Source of the DNA: Azorinus chamasolen
Taxonomy: Eukaryota > Mollusca > Bivalvia > Cardiida > Solecurtidae
Assembly (NCBI GenBank): GCA_963576725.1
Contig: OY755239.1
Location: 55,205,640-55,269,639 of the forward strand
Length of the DNA: 64,000 bases
Direction of reading: 5' to 3'
Within the stretch, counting starts at the first letter, position 1. Each line of letters starts with the position of its first letter. The translations under genes and the position numbers were made by a program. A model generated the notes under the pieces. The model saw nothing but the letters and a program-made list of their open reading frames with translations. It had not been told where the DNA came from and made no database searches. Shown here in pieces: positions 9,455 through 21,900 of this stretch.

Positions 9455-11385
9455 TCAGTTCTGTAATTTGAGAGATCTTCTGGTATGATCCCTAGCTCTG
9501 TTTGATCTTCCCCGAGAAGGGCTATCCTTTTTGTCTTTTCTCTCTGACACTGGTGACTTTAATAATGGAGACTGAATCAGATGCATTAAACTCTTAGCAG
9601 ATACATTTGGAGAAAACTTTCTCAAAGCTGGAGATCTCTTAACTCTGGGTGAGCTGTTTGCAGTACTAGTGTTTTCTATGTCTGTGGTAGTATTGTCCTT
9701 ACAACCAGACAAGGTTCTCATTCGCTGAGGTTTGGAAGGTCCAAATGTGGGAGATTCCGATCTCTCAGCTTCATTAAATTCTTCACTGATAATTCGGGGA
9801 AGAAATTTGCTGGATGGAGACATTACTTCACTAAAAGAATCAAAAATAGTATCATTCTTGTATGGTTGAGAGTTTTTAGTTCTACTTATCTTTTGGGAAT
9901 TATTTTCACTATCTTGAGACAGAAATACTTCATCATTTGTAACTGAAAAGTAGTCCATTGAGCTAGCATTGCTTGTTTGCGATAAATTAAATGAGGATGT
10001 GGCATGAAAGCCTTGACTTCCACGAAATGACCCATATGAAGATAATCTATCACTATCAACCACACTGTCTAATCTACTAGTCCGTCTTCTCTTACTAGGG
10101 GACTCAACAGGTTTCTCGGGGGACAAGATAAGGCTTCTTTTTTGTCTTCCTGGTGAATTCAACATATTAAGTCTTGATGAAGCCAAGTTTCTCATACCTT
10201 TAGCATTTTGGACAGGTACACTTATCTGGTCCATTAATTTGCTAGAGTTGGTACAGTTTGTGAGTTCTGAAGACTGCTGAAGTTTGCCTTGTGCCGGAGA
10301 AGACTGTGTTGATCTGGGCTTTCGACGATGCCACTTATCAAATGAGCTGGGTGTTTTGGGAGCCTTCTTTTTATGAGGGGACGGTGTTTTCTGTGTGGCA
10401 GCTTTGTCTTGTGAATGTTTATTCCTGTTTACTGGTGAACAAACCACTGGCTTTTGAGTTTGTCTAAATCCCTTTATATCACTAACACTTTTATTTTCTT
10501 TATTTACAATACTGGACAAGTTCTCAGTTAATGATGACTCACCATCCATTGTTTCTTTGCCTACAGCTTTGGCTGGGGAGAATCCTGAGCTAAGCTGAGT
10601 CTCTAGTATTCTTCTTGGGGACATTCTACACATTCTTTCTCCTGTCTGTGACTTGCTGGGCGATAGGAACCTTGAAACCAAAGTGGTTGGGCTTGACACA
10701 GCTCTTCCTGGTGACTGGTTATTCCTATGTGCAGCTGGGCTTTTGGCGAACAGGGCAGCTCTGACTGACTTCCTTGTGGGTGTAGCTGCCATCTTCTGTC
10801 TAGTGTTTTGGCTGGGCGAGTCAAGTCCCATAGAAACTGTACCAACAGGTGGACTTTTGACTGGTGTCGTGTGGAGCATGTCCTTTTGGGATTTTGTTTC
10901 TGATTCAGCCACAAACAATCTCGAGGAATGTCTCCTACTCACTGGACTCAGGAAGCTTGAAGACTGTGGTCTTGGTATGCTCACTTGTCTCTTAGAGTCT
11001 GGACTAAATAAGTTTGCACCAAGGAGGGAAGTCTGAGCTCGTGTATACAGACTTGGAGACTCTGCCAACAATTTGCTTGGAGTCCTAGTCAACTTCCTTG
11101 GGGTGGTCTTTGCTGGTGAAGGACTAGCAACAAGCTGAGACAGTAGAAAAGACGAATTCTTCTCAGGGGACTTGAACTGGGGATCTGTGTCAAAGCTGAG
11201 CAATTTCTTGGGTTTGTTATCAGCAGAGTTTGACGGGTGCCTCTGACGCCCAGCTATTCTATCTGCCAACTGGAAGTACTGAGTGAGGTTCCTGGTTCTC
11301 TTCAAGGGCCCAGCAGAATAGAAAGACCTCCTTAATAAGGCTTTGGCTCTCTTCCCTTTGGTTGGTGTATCCTTAGTTGATGGAT
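9455..11385 (-). CDS. TICRR: TICRR exon 17 (residues 963-1605), S/T-P-rich C-terminal tail
   Basis: Acceptor TTTGAAG, phase 1 in, running to TGA at 9455-9457. The frame is open before the Leu codon at 11303-11305, so the exon begins at 11385, not at an internal start. About 34 Ser-Pro/Thr-Pro dipeptides are visible, with basic clusters such as SPSKRRRTSR, typical of a disordered multi-site CDK substrate. Near the end, SLMHLIQSPLLKSP resembles human ALQALTQSPLLFQGKTP, and RGRSNRARDHTRRSLKL resembles the basic human terminus. In vertebrates the C-terminal part has been linked to BET bromodomain proteins; whether that holds here is unknown. ORFs on the opposite strand inside it are shadows. Confidence 0.94.
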
Positions 11386-14300
11386 CTTCAAATATAAAAA
11401 ACAGATATTTACAGTACAGAATAAAAGAATTCTGATGAATTTCTATTGCTTTCTAGTTACATCATACTTCACAGTGATGATATTCATAAGGTTCAATCCA
11501 AGCTGGGAAAGAATGATTTCAAGATGTCTCTGCTTCACAGGCAACATGTATCAATATCACAAAAATGTACATGAAAAAATCTAGTCTCCAAACTCATAAT
11601 TCATAAAGGGCTGTTTTACAAGGAGATAACAAACAAGAGTGGCGTGCAGCGCCAATGCTCGTCTGATCTGGTGCTTGTCCAGCTAAATTAACTTTTTCTG
11701 AAAACAATTAAATGGTCATTTAAATTTGAAATCAAGAGTTATAGTTCTTATGTAGGGGCCTTCCCTTCAATGAGATCTACTATCCTATGAAGTTTCATGT
11801 TGATACCTCTTATACTTTTCAAATAATGAGCTACATTAAAGTTTTTGCACTCCGTCGCTGACGTCAACGCCTATGACCCAGTGATCACAATAGCTCCACT
11901 TTTCTTCGAAACAGACGAACTAAAAATGGAATGATCTTACAAAGAAACTTTTTGATCTGAACCTTTTCCTGTAAAATATTTATATAAATGTAAAAAATAA
12001 TGACATCATGAATAAGGATCAGCTAAATGTTTTAAACTGCATATAGGAATTTTTGATACAGGTAGAAACTGTAGTCAGATCTGTTATAATTCCATATAAA
12101 GCTAACAGAGCAGACCCTGATCAGACAGCTCCTGCAGGAGCTGTCTGATCTGGGTCTACTCTATATACAAAGGTATGAAAAAGCCTTCTACATGAGGTAA
12201 AGTGTTAACCTACTGTAAAGAATCGAAGTGTTCTCAAACTCTGATCTAGAACCATTTCCTCTTATTTCAAACCAATACGAACATTTGAGAAACTGCTGAC
12301 CGAATTTCAATACACATGGATATTGAAGCTTGGCCTCATCTAGATCCAAACTGTTTGCCAAGGATGGTAAGGTTGTGATCAGTATAACATGGCTTAACCC
12401 TTTACTCCATGAATATTCATGTAAGAAATAACTAGAACTATCACTAAAGGTGATGAATACCCTCGCACGACAGTTTTGATTGCAATGCCAAGTTTGTGAC
12501 ACCAACTACCCATGTTCAAATGCGGACCGACGGACGGACCCCCGACCAACCGAACGATGGACAGGCTGATTCCGGTATACCCACTCAAACAAGTTTGCGG
12601 GGGTATAGTTACATCATGAATATTAATTAGAGTAATTGTTATAATAGCACATGGACACAGGAATTTTTGGCCATGGCACAAAACTATATAATCATATCTA
12701 TAATACATAATATAGTTGATAATATAGCTGTCTGATCTGGGTCTACTCTGTTTGCAAAGGGGTAGAAAGGCATATTTATGGAGTAAAGGGTTAAAGCAGC
12801 CATTTACTGAAACTGCGTGGAGATCTTTAACCCGTTCCCTCATATTGACTACTTTTGACTCTGTAAAAGTCACTTTGTGAAACCATTGTGATAAATAGAG
12901 CATTTGCTCATTAGGAGCAAATGCTCTATTCATCACAACGGTTTCAAACTACAAAATTCTAAAATTTTCCGTTTCTCTAGTTATGCTCCTTTTCGGTAGA
13001 TTTTTTTCAAAGAGGCTGTATCTAAAAATAGCCTATGAGGTAAGGGGTTAATAGTACATGGTTGCTTCATTCAGAGCTAAAATAATACAGAAAGCTCCTT
13101 TGTGCAGAACTGTCATCTTGTATTAACCATTTACTTGGTACAGACACCTTTTCACACCTTTGAAAACAGAGCAGACCCAGATTAGATGGCTCATATAGGA
13201 ACTGTCTGATCAGGGTCTGCTCCATTTGCTTATGAGTCTACAGTTTCTGTCTTGGCTAAAATATCACATGTTCATATGTCAATATAAAAATTTGCTAATA
13301 AATATTCACAATGTCATTATTTTAAATATTCAAAATGTCATGAATATTCATGAGGAAAAGATGCTGTAGATAGGCTTTATTGTGATAATGAATGATAGGT
13401 AAAACACTGTTGAGACTTACCATAAGACTTCTCTGGGGACTCCTCTACCACATCTGTAGTGTCAAGGTCATCAATAGACTGGTCCTGCAGTGAGGCTGAT
13501 GGCATGAACATAGACTGGGACAACTGCTTGTGACAGGGAGTCTCTGCTACAATCTTACGTCGTGGAGATGATCTGACTGAAAACAAAGACAACACCCAGA
13601 GGATGAGAGTATTTTTCTCTATGAGTTTAATGCTTTTCCTCATATAAACACCTTTTAAAGCACTTGCAAACAGAGAAGACCCAGATCAGATGGCTCTTTT
13701 AGGAGCTGTCTGATCAGGCTCTGCTCTGTTTGCTTATGAATTTATTATAAATTATCTGATTTTTTATAGTTTATCATGACTAAGGATTTTTTTTAACAGA
13801 AACCGTGTTATAACATATAAAGCAAACAAAGAAGACCCTCCTACAGGAGTCATCTGATCTGAGTCTACTCTGTTTGCAAAGGTGCCAAAGGCGTCTCTAA
13901 GGAGTAAATGGCTAAACAATGTACAGACTGCACCAATACCTTTACTACAAGAATGTATTTACCCCTGCCTGTGAAGAAGACACTTTCTTTACATATTGTT
14001 AGAGTATAACAAATTCTCTCTACTTCCATGTAATTACTTTAACACTTTACTCTATGAATATTCATGAAAGAAATAATGACATTATGAATATCAATTAAAT
14101 CAGTGAAAAGTTTTGGCCATGGCAGAAGCTGTAGAATCATATCTATCATAAGCAAACAATGCAGACGGCTCCTATAGGAGCCATCTGATCTGGGTCTACT
14201 CTGTTTGAAAAGTCACAGAAATACATATTTATGGAGTAAAGGGTTTAACATATTGGAAATAAAGCAAAGATTCACCTCCATTGATACAATAAAACCTCTC

Positions 14301-17300
14301 TACAAAAGTCACTCACAGGTTTTCAAGACAGGTGGTAGCTTATTGCAAGACGAAAGTTATACAAAACCTCCTTTAGGAGCTTTTTCAGTGTAATCTTCAT
14401 TCTGCATGAACCCTTTCCTCCATGAATATTCATGCCAATAACGGCTGTATGAATAGTAATGAGCTGACTTTCTATAAAGGCATCATAAACAAAGGCATTT
14501 TAACCATGGTAGAAACAGACATTATTTTATAAGTAAGCATAGCAGACTCTGATCAGACGGTCATCCGATCTGGGTCTACTCTTTTACAAAGGTGCAAAAA
14601 GGCATCTCAATGGAGTAAAGGATTAAGCAGTCATCTGCTTTTAAAGGCAGCCATGTTTATTGACTGTCACTGTTGAGAGGTGCTATAGTATTTCAATAAT
14701 TACTGTTGATTGGGCTTTTGAGAAGCAATTTTGATGTTGCTGTCTTCTTGGGTGTCTTCCTTGTTCTCTCCATTACTGCCACCGACTGTCGACGCTCTAG
14801 TTTGGTTCCCCGCTTTGTTGTGTCAAACAAGGCTTTTGATACTGTACAAACATAATATTGAAATACATGTACATGCTTTTCTTATGTCAACCTCTTTTCG
14901 ACAGCTGTCATTGTGTATGGCAAAATACAATTATTATTACAGTAACATTAACCCTTACAACGCTAAATTTTCAAATGGACTATTCCAAAATTCAAACAGG
15001 CCAAGCTTATGGTGAATATTCAGGGATTTTTCTAAAGACATTTGCAACATGACAAACAGTACAGACCCTGATGCGAGGGCTCCCCTAATCTGGGTCTACA
15101 CTGTTCGCTAAGGACATTAGTGACTCATGTCCCGCACTGTAAGGGTTAACCCTTTACTCCATGAATATTCATGTAAAGATTATTGTATGTGTGAATATTA
15201 ATTTATTAGCTTAATAATCAAATTTGCATATGAACAAGAAACATAGGTAAAACTGTGGGATCCAATCTATATCATTCAACATGCAAACAGAGCAGATCCT
15301 GATTAGATGGCTCCTACTCCTTTGTATTAAATGGACCAGGTCAATTCATATAATTTTGATAGAGGACTGGCTACTAAGATTCATTCCTGTGAAATTACAT
15401 TCCACTCAACAGTTTAGGAGTAAAATTTTATTGAAGAAATTGTTGTTGTTGCTGCACAATGGACACAGAGCAATCCCAATAGCTTACCTTGGCAATTTGT
15501 GCAATGTGAGCTTAAAATGGTTGAAAATACACTTCTATAAATATAGTAGTTTTTGCAGACAAATAGAATTTAAAGTTCAACAGGCATATTGGGTTATGGT
15601 TGATGTCAAACATTCTTACTCTTTCTATAGTCTGAGTGAGCTTGTGACTGACTTATAGTATGCTTACCTTTATCTCTGCGGCGTCTTCCAGAATCATGCC
15701 TCTTCCTTTTGGAGCTTTTCTCCTCCTATGTGTAAGAATTAAGGGTATTCATTAAAACAAGATGTGTTTGTGAAACACTATGCTCTTGATTATCACAAAT
15801 ATAAAATTGACCTTTGACCTTGATATATGACTTAATAAATCATCCCTGAAAATGCTCGCCTCCATAAGTTGCACATAAAAGCCAAGTCTGAAGTATGTAT
15901 GTGCAATGGCTACAAAATAATGGCTATCAGTAACATATGGTATAATGTACTATCTACAATACACACACGATACAGACATATATAATAATGCACATTGTAC
16001 GATAAATGCACACACACTATACATATGCTATAGTGTTCTTCCAGATTGTTGTCAATAAATTACTGGTTTCTAGTTAAACAAGTTCCTATATTATAACATC
16101 AAAACTCCATAAACCATTCTAAACTTTAGCTTACAGACCAAACTGTCAGCAGAAAATATTGTGTATACTAATACTCCAGGAAGTGCTCCTTCAATTTCCT
16201 TTAACCAATAACATGATAGAAATACTTTTCCACACCTTTCCAAACAAAGGATAGGACAACAATGCAGTCGCCGGAGTTACAAAAGTAGCTTAAATGTTTT
16301 CTTCGTAAAACTGTGAGCTAAAAATTCATATTCATACATTAAATATTTCTTTAAAAGTGAAAATTCACCTGGTAAAGGATTAAAACACACACTCTGAGCA
16401 CTAGACTTCAACGCATCAAACATTTTACTGGATCTTGATGGGATGCTGAATTTTACAGTATTTTATCCAGATGCAAACTGTTGCAAAAATTCGTCCTACA
16501 GGTTTAGTTAACCCTTGCAATGCTGAATTTTCAAATGGACTATTCCAAAATTCAAACAGGTCAAACTTATGGTGAATGTTTAGGGATTTTTCTAAAGAAA
16601 AGTGTAAAATGACAAACAGTGCAGACCCTGATGAGAAGGCTCCTCTAAGAGCTCTTTCATCTGGGTCTAAACTGTTTGCAAAGGACATTATGACTTTTTT
16701 TTACTGCAATGGAAGGATTAGTCTGTTTTCCTGCAGCATTTACTCACCTTTGGTTTGGTAACTTTCTGCACAACAATCTGCCTCTTGGCCCCAAAGTCTG
16801 CCAGGCTCGGGTGATGAACCAACTTTCTACCTGGCCTGAAACACATAAGAGAACAGTGAAACACAAATAGAACTGTAACCCAAAAACACACACACACATC
16901 AGTTCCTTCATAAATTTTGAAAGTCACTCTGGTAACAGCTGTTTGTTTCAAACGTAATTTGAAGATCCATAGTTCCAATGATAATAAGAATAATTACAAA
17001 ACTTTCAAAACTAGAACAATCACTAAAGGCGATGGAATACCCCTGCTCAGCTGCCTTGATCGCAAATCAAACAAAATCTTAACCAAAATTTTATGATTTA
17101 AAAAGGGCCATAATTCTGTCAAAATGCTTGACAGAGTTATGTAACTTTGCCTACAGATGAGGCTTGTGATGGTGAACAAAAGTGTAAGTTTTCGAATCTT
17201 TATTCCAAGGGGTTATGTAGATAACATTAACCAAATGATTTAACATAAAAAGGGCCATAATTCTGTCAAAATGCTTGACAGAGTTATGCACTCTTGTTTA

Positions 17301-18918
17301 CAGATGAAGCTTGTGATGGCAGGCAAGTGTGTAAAGTTTCAAAGTTTTATCTCAAAGGGTTATGTAAATAAGTGGACTTAAACAAAAACCTTAACCAGGG
17401 TGTGCCACGGACGGACAGACAGTCAAAATACTTGATAGAGTTATGTACTCTTGCTGATGGAGCTTGTGATGGTAGACAAGTGTGTAAAGTTTCAAAGCTT
17501 TAAACTAAAGGGGTATGTAAATAAGTTGACTTAACCAGGTTGTGCCATGGACAGACAGACAGACGGATAGGCAGACTGACCGACCGATACACTGACTACT
17601 ACTAATTAGCGCAAACTGTAGAATAAGAAACTGGAAGGAAATTGCGTTTATGGCTGTACAGACAGAAACAGTGTCAATATACAACAGAGGTTATCCATCA
17701 TCATATACTACATTCATGCATAAAATCCACTGTTTGATCTTCATTAACCCTGCACTTCATGAATATTCATGTAAAAATGGCATCATGCATATTAATTGGC
17801 TGTATTTTTAAAATAACAAAGGAACACATGAATATTTTACCACGACAGACAGTGTACAACTAGAGGTTTTTGTCACAAAAACGGATGTCTCCCCTCTAAT
17901 AAAAACAATATGTAAAGGGAAATCACTAAAAATGTTATGGTCTTGATGATTGATACTTCCCCTCATTATGCGCTTTCCACACCACATTTTTCAAGAAGAA
18001 AATGATAACAGCTAATAACTCCAAAAATACTGATACCAGATTTATGGCCCTTGTGCATGACACTTACTTTCATCATGCTCTTTCCAAAAATAAAATGTCA
18101 TTCCAATAGCATTAGTCCAACAGGAGTTATTGATCGGCCAAAAAATGTAACAAAGGGCAATAACTCCCAAAGTATTGAAGCCAGAGTTATTGCCCTTTTT
18201 CATGACACTTTCTCTCATCATGCTCTTTCCATGCATGAAGTTTCAATACGATGGCAAGAGCCATGTAGGAGTTATCGTCCGGACAAGAAAGCATTAAACA
18301 AATGTACATGGGGCAATAACTCTAAATTTATTGAAGCTCGAGTTAAGGATCTTATGCATGACACCTTCTCTTATCATGATCTTTCCATGTATGAAGTTTC
18401 ACTCCAATGGCATGTGTCACATAGGAGTTATCATCCGGACAAAAAATTGTGATTTTTTTTACAAAGGGCAATAACTCCCATATTAGTGAAGCCAGAGTTA
18501 TGTACCTTGTGCATGACACTTCCTCTCATTATGCTCTTTCCATATATGAAGTTTCAATCAACTGGCATCAGGCATATTGAAGTTATTGTCCGGACAAAAA
18601 ATTGTGATATTTTTTACAAAGGGCAATAACTCCAATATTAGTGAAGCCAGAGTTATGGACCTTGTGCATGACACTTCCTCTCGTCATGATCTTTCCATAT
18701 ATGAAGTTTCAATCCAATGGCATGAGCCATATAGGAGTTATCGTCCGGACAAAAAAGTATGATTTTTTTTACAAGGGGCAATAACTCCTATATTAGTGAA
18801 GCCAGAGTTATGGACCTTGTGCATGACACTTCCTCTCATTATGCTTTTTCCATATATGAAGTTTCAATCAACTGGCATCAGGCATATTGAAGTTATCGTC
18901 CGGACAAAAAGTGTGACG

Positions 18919-18949
<31 letters not shown>

Positions 18950-21900
18950 AGAGAGACAACTCTCACGAAAACAATATGTCTCCCCCATATAAATATGGGG
19001 GGAGACATAATTAGATCTATATTATGTCGTAAGCAAACAGAGCAGACGGCTGCTATAGGAGCTGTCTGATCTGGGTCTACTGTTTGCCCATGGAATAGTT
19101 ACCTTGACCTATTCAGTGATGCATCCATCCCCATTGACGCATTGGACAGCGACTGATTGGATGGAGGTCCAACAGACCCATGTGACCGTGTTCTGGCTGA
19201 TGGAGGACCGACTTCATCATTACTCTGTAGAGAGGTGTTCATGATGGACTTGTCTCCAGCACTACCATCTGGAGAGAGCAGGTTGGCAAGAACATCTGGT
19301 AGAGGCTGCATCAGCTCATCATAGATGTTGGCAAGAGTCTTTGGAATGGTCTGCATGTAGCTAAGGAAAGAACAAGTATCATTTTAACCCTTTACTCAAT
19401 GAATATTCATGTAAGAAATAATGACATAATGAATATCAATTAAATTACTTTTTTATAAGGGTCCATGACTACAGGAGTTTTTGAAAATGGCAGAAACTAT
19501 AGATTCATATCTATATTAATATCATAAGCAAACAGTCTACTCTGTTTGCAAAGGCGTAGAAAGGCATATTTATGGAGTGAAGGGTTGAGCACGCTTTACC
19601 TTTTCCCTCATATAAACACGTTTTCATGCATTTGCAAACAGAGTAGACCCAGATCAGACGGCTCCTATAGGTCTACTCTGTTTGCTTATGGAATTTGAGA
19701 GACCTCTTTCTTTACTTTCTAAAATGGCTACAAGGTTCCACCTTCCATATACCATTATAACTATTTTGTCCATAAATATTCAGTTATGACAGTAGGTATT
19801 GAAACTTGTAATAAAAATAGAACAGGGAAAGAGTTAACGCTTTGCATGCTAGCAGCGAATTGGTGATACCTCTACAAACAATTCAGATCCAGATGAGGCA
19901 CTAAGCGAATCCGTTTCACTGTTGACACACTGATCATGGTTTTTGAAAAACAATTGAGAAAACCCGCTTGAGAAGATGACAATTACCCATCAAGCAAACA
20001 GTTTTTATCATAAATACCCTAAGTATTTGGACAGACAAACTTTGGCAAATAGTGCAGACCCAGATCAAACTGTTCCTGAAGGAGTAGTTTGATAAGGGCC
20101 CACACTAATTGATACTCTTTCAAGTTCAGTTAAATAATTGGAGCTAAGTTTATTATTCACCTTTATAATCCAGTGAGAGGGGAGACTTGGGGGAGAATAT
20201 TTAGGATAAATATGATAGTAATTGTTTGGCCATTATGCTCTACAAGCTGCAGATCTGAGTCCGAGATTATAAAACTTATGAGTCTGAGTTCATTCCCAAG
20301 TTTCTGATTGCTCAGACGCTTGAGAATGAACTAAGAAATCAAACAAAGAGTTTATAATGGTCTAATATCTAGGACTAGACTTCAACCACACCCTCACACT
20401 GAAAATTCCACAACATTGTGTAAAATCTTCCTTGAACAGTCCAATAATCAGCATTAACCCATTCCCTGTTCTATGTTTTTTCCAAATATCAATACCTTCT
20501 GAATATTCATGGTCAAAATAGCTATAATGAAATATGGAAGGTGGGATATTGTGGCCATGTTAGAAAGTAAAGAAGCAGATCTTTCAAATTCCACTAGCAA
20601 ACAGAGCAGACCAACTCTGTTTGCAAATGTGTTTATATGAGGGAAAGGGTTAATCAATGAGTGATTATTCCACTAAGAAAACCCTGCATTCAAACGGTTA
20701 CTGTGGTACTATACTTACTTGTAGATAAGACTAGATTTCATGAACTGAGACAGGGCACCAGGCTCCCAGATAAATGAAAGTGTCCTCAAAAGACCAACAA
20801 TCTGAAACATGAAAGTCTAGGTTAAGCAAATGAATCTTTGAATTTAAAAGCAACAGGAACATTGTTATCTGCACATTTTGTTTTCCAAAATAGGCTTTTC
20901 TTCTATTTCTTTTTTTAACTTGATAGCGATGCATATTGTTTAAGAAATTAGCAAACAGAGTAGATCCACATCAGACAGTTCCTGCAGGAGCTGTCTGATC
21001 AGGGTCTGTCTGGTTTGCTTATGAAATAGTAAAGATCTAATTCTACCATGGTAAAAATCTCTGGTTCATAATGACATTATAAAATTTCAGCTAATTAATA
21101 TTCATTCATTATTTCTTATTTGAATATTCATGAGGTAAAGGTTTAACAAGAGCCGCGAGTGGCCCCAAAGCTCGTCTGATTTGGTGCTTGTCCAGCTAAA
21201 TTAAAAAAAATTAAAAACGATAAAGAGCCTAACTCCAAAATTTTGAAATCAAGATTTATGGTTCTTATGTAGGAGCCTTCTCCTCGAGATCTACTAACCT
21301 ATCAAGTTTCATGTTGATACCTCTTATACTTTTCGAGTAATAAGCTACATTATAGTTTTTGCACGCCGATGATGACAACGACGTTTGATCTAGTGATCAC
21401 AATAGCTAGACTTTTCTTCGAAACAGACGAGCTAAAAATCAGCACTGTTATACAATTTAGCTCTGGATGAGTTGCTGCATATCTTGGTGTTTCATATGGA
21501 TCCCAATTATTAATCTTATTTGATAATAAAACTTTACTTTAAACATGCATATTTTAATGCCATTGCAAATGCTGTGTGCTCATCTGATTCTACAGTTATG
21601 GCAAGGGCCAAATGTCCTGTGTTCACATGCCATTATAAACATTCGTCTACTCAATACATCACTATTTCTTACAAGAATTCATTAAGTAACAGGTTGTTAC
21701 GTCCTGTGCACAAAGGTTATAATTAACAAGAGAGTCGTCACGGGTGACAAATGCCCCCAAAGTGTTTGACACCGAAATGCATTTTGGCGGAAAAACAATG
21801 CAGGTGTAACATGAAATTTTGATGCTGTTAAAAATGACACAGGAGTCAGTTCTTAACATTAGAAACAGAACCTTTGGATTATGATAGCTAAGAAAAGAGC

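Noticed and set aside
10653..11036. 127-aa ORF on the plus strand
   Set aside because: Antisense shadow of Treslin exon 17.
12394..12936. 180-aa ORF on the minus strand
   Set aside because: Crosses a MITE, a nested Helentron-like element and a second MITE.
15281..15658. 125-aa ORF on the plus strand
   Set aside because: Begins in a truncated MITE and continues into A/T-rich intron sequence; no domain or splice context.
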